Positions 6,934-15,200 of a stretch of DNA of 24,596 bases are shown in pieces. The notes under the pieces are model-generated. The model had not been told where the DNA came from. It saw only the letters and a list, made by a program, of their open reading frames with translations, and did no database searches. Positions within the stretch are counted from its first letter, which is position 1. The number at the start of each line of letters is the position of its first letter. The position numbers and the translations under genes are program-made. This DNA comes from Christensenella sp. UBA4379 (lineage in GTDB: Bacteria; Bacillota; Clostridia; Christensenellales; Aristaeellaceae), in NCBI GenBank assembly GCA_002391225.1, contig DGRV01000044.1, positions 18,322 to 42,917 on the forward strand, read 5' to 3'.

Positions 6934-6996
6934 GTTCGTGCCATATAGCTGCCGTTCGTGACGCGGATGGAAAAACGGGGTGGTTCGTAGTATAAT
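6934..6996 (+). promoter_or_regulatory. Sigma-factor operon promoter region with GTTCGTR repeats
   Basis: A perfect TATAAT lies at 6991-6996, ~100 bp before the sigma gene, without a good -35 at 17 bp. Upstream are three direct heptamers: GTTCGTG at 6934 and 6954, GTTCGTA at 6983. Their spacings of 20 and 29 bp are near two and three DNA turns. A weak -35 plus repeated boxes would fit an activator-dependent promoter. Confidence 0.45.
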
Positions 6997-7095
6997 TGGA
7001 TGATCAATGGAGCTGGTCTGCTGTGCTGAGCTTGATTTCGGCAGGGCCCTTCCTGATCGGGGAGAAGCTGCTTATTACCAGGCTGAAGAGGTTTT

Positions 7096-7659
7096 ATGAC
7101 TGCAACGAATGAACGGGACAAATTCATCACGGAGCTGTATACCCTGTACGCCAGGACGCTGGACGGCCATTGCAGGGCATATGTCGGTTACGCCGGGGAG
7201 TATGACGGCCTGATCGCCGAGTGCGTTCAGGAGACCTTCCTTTCGGCTTTTTCCAGGTACGAAGCGCTGAAGGACCATCCCAACCCCCGGGGCTGGCTGA
7301 TCCAGACCTGCCATCACCGCCTGCTCAACGCCCTGCGCAAGTACCGGCGGGCCCGCAGGCGCGAGGGCTATTCCCTGGACCGTCAGGCGGAGGAGGGGGA
7401 GGACCAGGCCCTTTCTTCCATCGAGCGGTGGCTGGCCGGCGAGGCGGCCAAGGAGATCGAGGACGAAATCCTCAGTCTCCTGACCGATCAGGAGCGCTTT
7501 ACCTACACGGAGCATTTTAAGAAGGGCAAGTCCATCCGCCGCATCGCGGAGGAAAGCGGGAAATCGGAGGCGGCGGTCAAGTCCTCCGTGGCGAGGCTCC
7601 GCAAAAAAATCAAGGCCAGCAAAATTTTTATGTTCTGGCAGAATCTTTTTGGCATCTGA
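7096..7659 (+). CDS. ECF-type RNA polymerase sigma factor
   Basis: A 187-residue sigma-70-family protein containing only regions 2 and 4. Region 2 (~8-95) includes the ECVQETFLSAFSRYEAL stretch and NPRGWLIQTCHHRLLNALRK, typical of ECF region 2. Region 4 (~128-178) contains LTDQERFTYTEHFKKGKSIRRIAEESG and the helix-turn-helix part EAAVKSSVARLRKKIK. It would direct RNA polymerase to a small regulon. The next gene encodes a membrane protein with a cytoplasmic N-terminus, a plausible anti-sigma factor. The start at 7096 has GAAGAGG a few bases upstream. Confidence 0.88.
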   Translation: MTATNERDKFITELYTLYARTLDGHCRAYVGYAGEYDGLIAECVQETFLSAFSRYEALKDHPNPRGWLIQTCHHRLLNALRKYRRARRREGYSLDRQAEEGEDQALSSIERWLAGEAAKEIEDEILSLLTDQERFTYTEHFKKGKSIRRIAEESGKSEAAVKSSVARLRKKIKASKIFMFWQNLFGI

Positions 7660-7679
7660 GTATCTATGTATATATGGAG

Positions 7680-7710
7680 GGGAAAAAGGGTTGATCAAAA
7701 ATTTTTTCCC
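7680..7710 (+). promoter_or_regulatory. A/T-rich hairpin between sigma and anti-sigma-like genes
   Basis: GGGAAAAA (7680-7687) can pair with TTTTTCCC (7703-7710). It may attenuate transcription or set relative expression of the two genes. There is no classical terminator tail. Confidence 0.35.
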
Positions 7711-7766
7711 TTCCGTTAGAATCGTTTGGGCGTCATCAGGACCTTATTGATTGAAGGGGGAACGTT

Positions 7767-10094
7767 ATGGGTCTCTCCGAAGCGGAGCAGAGGGCTGAAC
7801 AACTGAAAGAAAGCCTTCGGTCCGGCCGGATCACGGCGGGAGAACTGAAGGACCGCCTGCGCCGCATGATCGACGCGGAGCTGGCCAAGGACAGCCGGGA
7901 CATCGACACGGCCTATGTCGACGCGTGCTTCGGCCTCCTGGCAGAGCTGAGCGGCGGGCCAAAATCGCAGGAGGAAGGCTATTTTGACCGCCTGTGGGCG
8001 TCGATCCAAAGCAAAATCCGCGCCCGGGAGGAAAGGAAAAGGACCTTCGTCCGCGCCTCGGCCGTCGCGGCGGCGGCCGTGCTGGTGGTCGTCCTGCTGG
8101 GAACAGTGTCCATCAGGCTGCGCTGGTTCAAACCTTATTCCACCCCGGACGAGCAGGAGTACATGGTCACCGGCCAGCAGATTACGATACAGTCCGTGGC
8201 GGAGGCCATCAACCAGCGGGAAATCGGCAGCAGCTACCAGACGGACCGCCTGGAGGAAATCGAGGCTTTCCTGGGCTTTTCCCTGGAAGGGGCCGTGCCG
8301 GACCTGGAGGGCTGGAGGAAGGAAAGCTACAGCGCGGAAAACCTGGAAAAGGAAATCCGGCTGGACATCCTCTTCCGCCGGGACGGGCAGGCGGGAGACC
8401 CCCTGCAATACCGCATCCGCTGGATCACAGACTTTAATTATCTGAAGGATGCCGCCCAGCCCGAAGGGGAAGGCGAGTATGTGACGGTCGGCGGCGGCAG
8501 CGCTTTCAGAAGCGAAGAACAGGGCGTCGTTTCCTATACCTGGTCTCAGGGAATGGAGGTATACAAGCTCACAGGCGCGGCGGCGGACGAGGTGGCCGAA
8601 GCCTTCGTGAGGCGGAACCCGGTGAAGGAGGACCCCGTCACCGAGGAGATGCTCCGAAAAGCAATGGATAAGTATGCGCCTCACCGCAACTATTCATCGG
8701 AACGGATCGAAGAAGTGGAGGGCTTTCTGGGCTTCTTCCTGGGCGGCGTCGTGCCGGTTCCGGAGGGCTGGGCGCTTGAGAACATTCATGCGGGTGTTTT
8801 TCAAGATTCACTCTTTTTGAGTTGCCGTTTCCGGTCTTTGGAAAGATATGATGTTAATATCCTCTACGACGTCGATTGGTTTTTTGAACCGGAAGGGCTG
8901 GAGTATCACATTGAGCAGGATGAAGCGGGAAAATATCTGACGGTGAACGGGCGGACTGTTTACCGGAGCACGAATTACGGAACCAGCTTCTATGTCTGGT
9001 TCGGGAAAAACGCAGTGTATACCTTGCACGGCGAACCGGAGATAGACGAGCTGATCGGGCAGTTTGTGAACCCCGGCGCAGACAGCAAAGCGGCCGGTTC
9101 CGTGACCAGATCCGGAAATCCGGAGAAAGCCTTGAAAACCGTATCCCGGCGCGAGGCGGAGAGCTTTTTGGGTGTTTCCCTCCAGGAATATCTGCCGGTC
9201 ATGGAGGGGTGGGAGGCGGAATACGCCGTTTCGCGGGAGCGGGGGAACGCCTTTCTCCGGGCCAGGCTGAGGGATTCCCTGGGAGACGGTGGGGAGCTGA
9301 TCTACCAGGCGGCGTGGCTGTCGGATTACGAAAGCTTCCGGGGCCGCTACCTGACACGGGATCATACGGGCAGATACCGGCGCGTCGATGGCTGGGATGT
9401 ATTTCGGAACGTCAGCGACGGAGAGCCTTCCTACACCTGGTACAGGGGCCCGGCCGTCCAGACCCTCTCCGGCCCTTCCACGGAAGCGTGGATCCGCCGC
9501 TTCCTTGAGGTGGGCGTAAAAGAAAAGACGCCGGAGGAAGAGGAAGAGGAAATCACTATAGAGGAGGAGCCGGAGCCGCCGATTCCCCCCGATTTTGCTC
9601 CGGATACCGACAGGGTGACGGGCGTTTCCAGGGCGGCGTTTACCGAAGTGATTGAAAGATACGGGCGAGCTTCAGGCTTCTTCACCGCCGACCTGGGAGA
9701 AGTGGAAGAATACCTGGGCTTTTCTCCAAGGGCCGCGCTGCCGGTTTTGCCGGAGTGGGAGCCAGATTACTATCAAGTTACGGTAGATTTGTATTCCATC
9801 AATTTTCGTGTCGTCATGAAAAACGCGCAGCGGGATCGTGAAACGCTGACCTACGGTATCCACTGGTACACCGACGACCGTTTTTTGTGGAATCATATCA
9901 CCAGGACGGAAAAAAATAAGGAAAACACCCTCGTCAACGGATGGCAGGTATACCGGCTTGTAGAGGCAAAAAGAGTAAGCTATGAATGGTTTGATGGGTT
10001 TACAGCCTATTCGCTATACGGAGCTTCCGCGGATGAGATGATCGGCCAGTTCGTGAAAGCGGCGCAGGACGAGGAGCCGGGCGGCAGGCAATAG
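7767..10094 (+). CDS. Membrane-anchored anti-sigma-like protein with four extracellular repeats
   Basis: A 775-residue protein that probably holds the preceding sigma factor at the membrane. Residues 1-~93 are charged, helical and cytoplasmic. Residues ~95-116 form one transmembrane helix (AVAAAAVLVVVLLGTV). The outside part holds four related ~120-residue repeats at ~163-283, 313-434, 461-582 and 643-764. Each opens with an EExExFLGFS-like helix and a (A/V)xPxxxGW motif. Each ends with VxGxxVxR, then S(Y/F)xW, YxLxG and a final helix. This resembles DUF4367-type sensor domains of anti-sigma proteins. An acidic, proline-rich linker (588-612) precedes repeat 4. AAGGGGG lies before the ATG. I see no canonical zinc-binding anti-sigma motif, so the role rests mainly on position and topology. 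Confidence 0.7.
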   Translation: MGLSEAEQRAEQLKESLRSGRITAGELKDRLRRMIDAELAKDSRDIDTAYVDACFGLLAELSGGPKSQEEGYFDRLWASIQSKIRAREERKRTFVRASAVAAAAVLVVVLLGTVSIRLRWFKPYSTPDEQEYMVTGQQITIQSVAEAINQREIGSSYQTDRLEEIEAFLGFSLEGAVPDLEGWRKESYSAENLEKEIRLDILFRRDGQAGDPLQYRIRWITDFNYLKDAAQPEGEGEYVTVGGGSAFRSEEQGVVSYTWSQGMEVYKLTGAAADEVAEAFVRRNPVKEDPVTEEMLRKAMDKYAPHRNYSSERIEEVEGFLGFFLGGVVPVPEGWALENIHAGVFQDSLFLSCRFRSLERYDVNILYDVDWFFEPEGLEYHIEQDEAGKYLTVNGRTVYRSTNYGTSFYVWFGKNAVYTLHGEPEIDELIGQFVNPGADSKAAGSVTRSGNPEKALKTVSRREAESFLGVSLQEYLPVMEGWEAEYAVSRERGNAFLRARLRDSLGDGGELIYQAAWLSDYESFRGRYLTRDHTGRYRRVDGWDVFRNVSDGEPSYTWYRGPAVQTLSGPSTEAWIRRFLEVGVKEKTPEEEEEEITIEEEPEPPIPPDFAPDTDRVTGVSRAAFTEVIERYGRASGFFTADLGEVEEYLGFSPRAALPVLPEWEPDYYQVTVDLYSINFRVVMKNAQRDRETLTYGIHWYTDDRFLWNHITRTEKNKENTLVNGWQVYRLVEAKRVSYEWFDGFTAYSLYGASADEMIGQFVKAAQDEEPGGRQ

Positions 10095-10115
10095 GGAGCA
10101 GGAGGCAGCGGATTT

Positions 10116-10940
10116 TTGAAACTGGTCTATGTCCGAAACAAGGAGAACGGGACGACCTATGTATACGAGTCCAAATATTACTGGAACCCGGAGAAGCGCC
10201 AGTCCCGCAGCAGGCGCATCTGCATCGGCAAGCTGGACGGGGAAGGGAACCTGATCCCTTCCCCCCGTTTCAGCCGGCCGCTACCGGAGACCATCGCCCA
10301 CCAGGGCGGGGCCGCGGCGGCACGGCCCGCGAAACGGATGTATTTCGGGGGCGTTTACCTGCTGGACCAGATCGGTAGACAGACTGGCTTCCTGGACGAC
10401 CTGCGCGCCTGCTTTCCGGAGGAATATGGGGCCCTGTTTTCTCTGATCTGCTTCCTGATCCTGGAGGGGCAGGCCCCGCTGTCCCGGCTGGAAAAATGGA
10501 GCCGCACCCACTGGCACCCGGCGGAGCGTCCTTTGACTGCGGAGGAGGCGAAGCGCCTGCTCCGGGATCTTCACTTGGAGGCGGCGGTCCGCTTCCTTTC
10601 CCTGGAGGAGGGAAGGCGGCCGGAAGCGGCCCCGCTGCCGGGCCTTTTCCCGTCCGGCGGTGTCGCGGGCCCCTTGGAGCGGGCGGTCCTTGGGATGGGG
10701 TTCGTCGTGCTGGCCGCGATGCTCCTCCTGTCCGCCGTGGAGGAGCGGATGCGGGGGAACGGCTTTTTCAGCGGCTGGACGGCCCAGCGGGTCTTCGACC
10801 GGCTGGACCTGATCGAGTGTGAGATGGGGCCGGACGGCAGCCCGGAGGAGGGCTTCGTCAGCCCTCAGGAGGCCCAACTGCTGACAGAGCTGGGGGTCTG
10901 TCCCCCGGAGGTCTCCGAGACGGACCGGCCTGCGCGGTGA
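10116..10940 (+). CDS. Transposase-derived protein lacking the DDE core (IS4/IS1634-like)
   Basis: A 274-residue open frame starting with TTG, preceded by AGGAGG (10100-10105), only 21 bp after the anti-sigma-like gene. Residues 1-~150 look like the N-terminus of Clostridial IS1634-like transposases: GTTYVYESKYYWNPEK, RICIGKLDGEG, then YLLDQIGRQTGF, LRACFPEEY and PLSRLEKWSRTHWHP. Residues ~195-268 resemble their extreme C-terminus (hydrophobic helix, then TAQRVFDRLDLIE and LLTELGV). The RNase H-like domain with the catalytic acids, normally several hundred residues, is absent, yet the frame has no stop. It could be a decayed remnant or a domesticated DNA-binding protein. I saw no flanking insertion-sequence ends. 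The family assignment is from memory of motifs. Confidence 0.6.
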   Translation: MKLVYVRNKENGTTYVYESKYYWNPEKRQSRSRRICIGKLDGEGNLIPSPRFSRPLPETIAHQGGAAAARPAKRMYFGGVYLLDQIGRQTGFLDDLRACFPEEYGALFSLICFLILEGQAPLSRLEKWSRTHWHPAERPLTAEEAKRLLRDLHLEAAVRFLSLEEGRRPEAAPLPGLFPSGGVAGPLERAVLGMGFVVLAAMLLLSAVEERMRGNGFFSGWTAQRVFDRLDLIECEMGPDGSPEEGFVSPQEAQLLTELGVCPPEVSETDRPAR

Positions 10941-10975
10941 ACAAAATTGTTACAATTGGGCCCCCTCAGAGCAAC

Positions 10976-11003
10976 CGCACGAGTGATAAAATGATGATAT
11001 AAT
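10976..11003 (+). promoter_or_regulatory. Weak promoter candidate before the stem-loop element
   Basis: A perfect TATAAT at 10998-11003 lies 20 bp upstream of the first helix of the structured element. No good -35 is seen at 17 bp. If active, it would start transcripts at about 11010 that contain the whole element. Confidence 0.35.
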
Positions 11004-11023
11004 GTAGATCGTTGGATACAAAC

Positions 11024-11264
11024 AAAGGGGTTATGAAGGGGGCAGAGCCCCCTTCAGGGAAATCCGCAGGACCGGCTTTGCCGGTTCGAGGAGAATTTTT
11101 GCGGAGGTTAGCTTGCCATCCGGGAGCAAAAATTCATTCCTTACAGATTTGCCGCCCGGGAGGGCCGCAGGCCTGACAGGCAAATCTGCCAAGAGGGTGG
11201 CATTGGCGGGGGAAGAATTCCCCCGCCAACAGGCTCACGCTTGCGTGAGCCGTGTACCCCCTTT
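11024..11264 (+). repeat. Structured stem-loop element, copy 1 (possible noncoding RNA)
   Basis: Six successive hairpins fill 11035-11251. They are GAAGGGGG/CCCCCTTC (start ~11035); ACCGGC/GCCGGT (11071-11076, 11080-11085); GAATTTTTGC/GCAAAAATTC (11093-11102, 11126-11135); CAGATTTGCC/GGCAAATCTG (11144-11153, 11179-11188); TTGGCGGGGGAA-gaa-TTCCCCCGCCAA (11203-11229); and GGCTCACGC/GCGTGAGCC (11232-11251). AAAGGGG (11024-11030) and ACCCCCTTT (11256-11264) can close the whole as a multibranch structure. Positions 11087-11142 are identical to 24153-24208. It has no coding potential and could be a noncoding RNA or a REP/MITE-like DNA element. It occupies most of the 448-bp gap before the LytTR gene. 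Confidence 0.75.
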
Positions 11265-11270
11265 CAGGCG

Positions 11271-11300
11271 TTGATTTTTTTCGGGGGGGGGTATTATACT
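11271..11300 (+). promoter_or_regulatory. Promoter of the LytTR regulator
   Basis: TTGATT (11271-11276) and TATACT (11295-11300) with an 18-bp spacer containing a run of G, 88 bp before the start codon. Confidence 0.55.
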
Positions 11301-11388
11301 GTTATCAAAAACCCCGGCCGGACAGCCCCGCCGCCCTTTCCCATGGGAGAAAATGCTCTGTGAAAATGATCTGAAGGAGAAACCGGCA

Positions 11389-12135
11389 ATGAATGTCATC
11401 ATCTGCGAGGCTGATCCGGCCAGCGCCGAGGCGCTCCGGCAGGCGGTTGCGGCATGGGTCTGCGGCCGTCAGCTGGAGCATGCCGTCAGCGTGACGGTGT
11501 TTCACTCCAGCGAGGACCTGATGGAGCGCTTTGAGGCGGGCCTCCGCATGGACGCCCTGCTGACGGGCCTCCAGTTTCAGCACGAGGAAAGCGGCCTGAG
11601 GGCTGCCCGCGAGATTCACCGGCTCGACCCGAACCTGCCGGTGGTCCTCATCTCCAATTCAGCCGAATATGTCTACGAGGGCTACGCGGTCAGCGCCCTC
11701 CGCTTCCTCAAAAAGCCGGTCTCCCAGCAGGACATCGACGAGTGCATGGAGCTGGTCTGGCGGCGCTACCTGCTGTCCCGCCGCGACAGCGTCCTCATCG
11801 AAACCCGGGCCCAGACGCTGCGCCTGCCGGCGGATTCCATCCTGTCCATCGAAGCCCTGGGCCATAACGTCCAGATCAAAACGACGGACGAGGTGGGTCA
11901 GTACACCCTGCGCAAGCGCTTCCACGAAATCCTGCGGCTCCTGCCGCCGGACGCCTTCGTGCGCTGCCACCGCAGCTACATCGTCCATCTCCGCTACGTC
12001 CGCCGCTGTACGCCCCAGAACGTCCTTCTGTCCAACGGCGACCTCATCCCTGTGGGCCGCACCTTCCGCGCCGAATTTCACCGCCGCTTCCGCGCCTGGT
12101 GCCGCGAGGAAGACGCCTCCCCCCGCCGTTCATGA
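11389..12135 (+). CDS. LytTR-family regulator with receiver-like domain lacking the phospho-acceptor
   Basis: A 248-residue response-regulator-like protein. The N-terminal ~120 residues keep the receiver frame: acidic residues E7 and D9 (VIICEADP), S89 in VVLIS, and the conserved lysine K109 in FLKKPV. The position of the phosphorylated aspartate is glycine: DALLTGLQF, G60, against DxxxLDIxM in normal receivers. Residues ~138-240 are a LytTR DNA-binding domain: ILSIEALGHNVQIKT, then LPPDAFVRCHRSYIVHLRYV and LIPVGRTF. No histidine kinase lies nearby. The start at 11389 is chosen for AAGGAG upstream, rather than the in-frame ATG at 11353. Its likely targets, the surface-protein genes downstream, are inferred only from position. 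Confidence 0.88.
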   Translation: MNVIICEADPASAEALRQAVAAWVCGRQLEHAVSVTVFHSSEDLMERFEAGLRMDALLTGLQFQHEESGLRAAREIHRLDPNLPVVLISNSAEYVYEGYAVSALRFLKKPVSQQDIDECMELVWRRYLLSRRDSVLIETRAQTLRLPADSILSIEALGHNVQIKTTDEVGQYTLRKRFHEILRLLPPDAFVRCHRSYIVHLRYVRRCTPQNVLLSNGDLIPVGRTFRAEFHRRFRAWCREEDASPRRS

Positions 12136-12164
12136 CCCGGGAGCCTCCTTTCATGCCAAAGGGG

Positions 12165-12193
12165 TAGCCTGATCCAGGAAGATGAGGTATAAT
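12165..12193 (+). promoter_or_regulatory. Promoter candidate for the surface-protein cluster
   Basis: TATAAT at 12188-12193, 74 bp before the GTG start. The -35 (TAGCCT, 12165-12170) is poor at 17-bp spacing, consistent with dependence on an activator such as the LytTR protein just upstream. Confidence 0.45.
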
Positions 12194-12267
12194 AGAAGAA
12201 CAGATGATTTGGATCGGATAGACGGGGGCATCCCCTCGGGATGGTTTCAAAAAAAGGAGCTGATCTT

Positions 12268-15200
12268 GTGAAAAAATGTTACTTCCTGATTCTGCTGATG
12301 GCGCTGATCTGCTTCGTCCTCCCCGCTTCGGGTGAAGAGGTGGGATATACGATCGACGTGGCGGATGAAATTACCGTGGGGTTGGGGGAGACGATCCATC
12401 TGCCTTTTGAGAGACCGTACAGCAGCCACTATCATTTTAATGCGTACTGCAGCGATCCGGAAGCCCTGCAAGCGTGGAGTGAAGAGACGCCAGATAAGAC
12501 TCATATCAACACCAGCTTGCCGGTTACCGGAACGTTCGACGTTTGCTTTCAAAAGAAAGGAACGTTCGATTTGCATATTACCTTCCAGGAAAGGGAAATC
12601 CGAACGATCAGCGTGGTGGTGGACGACCTGGCGACGAAGGCTTCTGTGTCTCAGGAGCGCTTTGTCCTCCGCGCAGGGGAAACGGTGAACACCGGCCTGA
12701 CGCTGGAAAACGGCGCCATGTACAATCTGCCGACGTTTACCAAGGGCGCATACTATGACAACTTCGTCCAAATCAGTGAGGACGGGCTCACCCTCAAAGG
12801 TATTTCCAAAGGCCACATGAAGATCTATGTCATCAATCCCCTGAAGCAGGAGCTTTGCCAGTTTGAAGTGGTCGTGGTGGAAGAATGTGAAAACGTCGAG
12901 CTTTCCTGCCCGCAGGAATATGCCGTGGTCGGCAAAAACCTCACCCTGAGCGCAAAGAGCAACGGAGAAGAGGCGCTTCCCCTGGTGACGATCACCGAGG
13001 GAAGCGATTGCGTCCGATGGGACGGGGACAGCAGGGTATGGTCTTTCTACCCCTTTGCTCCCGGCTGGGTGACTTTCACAGCCTACGGCACGGACGGCAG
13101 CACCTCCTCCGTGAGGATCAGGGTTTTGTCCGGCGAGAATGACATCGTATACGATCTTCCGAAGACTACGCTGGCAGCCGGAGAGTCTTTGGAAGTATCT
13201 GTTCTTTTCCCAAGCGATGCCTGGATTACGATGGAAATTGCCGAACCCGCTGAGCAAGGGCTGGAGGGAACGGTGGCCCTTCTGGAGGGAAACCGCGTGA
13301 CCGGTGTGACGGCAGGCGTCTGCAACCTGGTTCTTCATGGGGTCGGGATGAGTAAAGTGATCCCGATTACCGTGACCGACAGCCCCCGGGCGCTGACCGT
13401 GATCCGGCCGAAGCCTTATATGGATGTGGAGAGCAGCTTCCAGCTTTCCGTACAGGATAAGCTGGGAAATGTATATCCTGCCACTTTCTCCCAAGACGGT
13501 CAGAATTTTACGATCGGAGAGAACGGCCTGATCACGCCCAATCGCGCTGCCAGCGGCACATTGAGAGCAACCCTTGAAAACGGGGCGCAATTCAGCTTTA
13601 AGGTCAAGGCGGCAAGGTTCCCCAAAGAATTCACCTGCACGGTGGACGAGATCGTTGTTCCTTTGAACAAATCATCTGTGAATATAAACAACAACGGAAC
13701 CATCGGCTATATTATTTATGATGAACTTGGAGCGGTCTCCGGCCAAGAAATAGTCGTTTGCAGTGATGACCGTTCCATTGTCCGAACGGATTTGCAGGGA
13801 AACACCCTTTATCCTCAGCGAATCGGCCAGACGACACTGACCATTTGGAGTCTGTATTGCGATGTATCCATACGTGTGCCGATCCGGATTACAGAACCGA
13901 CGGACATTCTCTATGTGGATGGAAAAGATTATGCCGTGATGGAAGTCCCCGTAGGAGCGACCATGAAACTGCCGACGGTTACGGATTATTACGGCAATCC
14001 GGTGAAGGTCACATGGAAAATGGATGAAGCAACTTCTACGAGTGCTTTTCGGTTGGTGAATAAAGGCACATCTGTGAAAGTATTAACCGATAGCGGATCT
14101 ACGTATGTGACAGCTACATCACAAACAGGAGCAACTCTGAGATGCACCGTACAGGCATATAAACGAAGTGAAAATTTTACGCTGTCCAGGGAGAATATGC
14201 AACTGAATACAGGGAGCCGGGGGCAAATTGAAATCCGGAAAAAAGTATGGACCGAAACAGAGCAGGGAGACGGAAGCATGCTTTATCCGGATGACGTAAG
14301 CTATACATTATCCGGCGATGTGGATTGCATTCAATTGGAATATTTTGGACCCAGTGGTTTCAGATTTGTAGGCATGAAGCCCGGTACTGTGACGATGACC
14401 GTGAAGCTGTATAACGGGTTTAGTGTATCTTGTGTTATTCAGGTTTTGCTTCCAACGGCTTGTCAGGAGGGACACGACCCTGTCTGGAAAACGGAACGGG
14501 AAGCTAACGCTGTCCATGCAGGCACAGAGAGGCTTCGCTGCAGCCGCTGCGATCTGGACCTCGGGCAGAGCAGGGAAACCCCGGCGACCGGTGTGATTTC
14601 TTTCTGCGATCATGATATTTGGCTCCAGCCCGGTCAGGAAATCGACCTGATGACCCAACTGGACGGGGGCCGGCATTATTCCTTCACTTGGGAAAGCTCC
14701 GATCCTACGGTGGCGAGCGTTGCTGCGGACCATCTGACTGTTTATGACTACGGGGAGGCGACCATCACCGCTTACGCTTATGACTGTCATCCGGGAACTT
14801 GCTATGTGCATGTGATCGACCCGAACGCTGACGTGGTGGCTCACGGTGATCGGTTTAACCTGCACTGGACGCTGGACAAAGACGGACTTTTGACGATCAG
14901 CGGAACGGGAGCGATGGACGACTTCGAGCTGCTCGATGATCGGGCTGCGTGGCATCTTTATTCATCCCAAATCAAGCGGGTCATGATCGAAGAAGGCGTA
15001 ACCGGCATCGGCGCAAACGCATTTGAATTCTGCGGAAAGTTTACAGAGATCAGCATCCCGAATACTGTGACCGTCATCGGCGACAATGCGCTGAACGGCT
15101 GCAGCTCCCTGACCGAAATTCACGTTCCCGCCAGCGTGACCGCCATCGGCGAACGCGCGTTCATGGATAATGGGTATCTGCAGGCCATCCATGTGGATGC

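Noticed and set aside
11080..11100. tRNA-like GGTTCGA sequence
   Set aside because: It is part of the stem-loop element; no cloverleaf or anticodon arm can be formed around it.
12247..13590. Long open frame on the minus strand opposite the Ig/LRR gene (and similar ones at 2036-3484, 3687-4550, 7716-8684, 18402-19115)
   Set aside because: No ribosome binding sites or recognisable motifs; they lie fully opposite genes with clear domains and result from high GC at codon positions.
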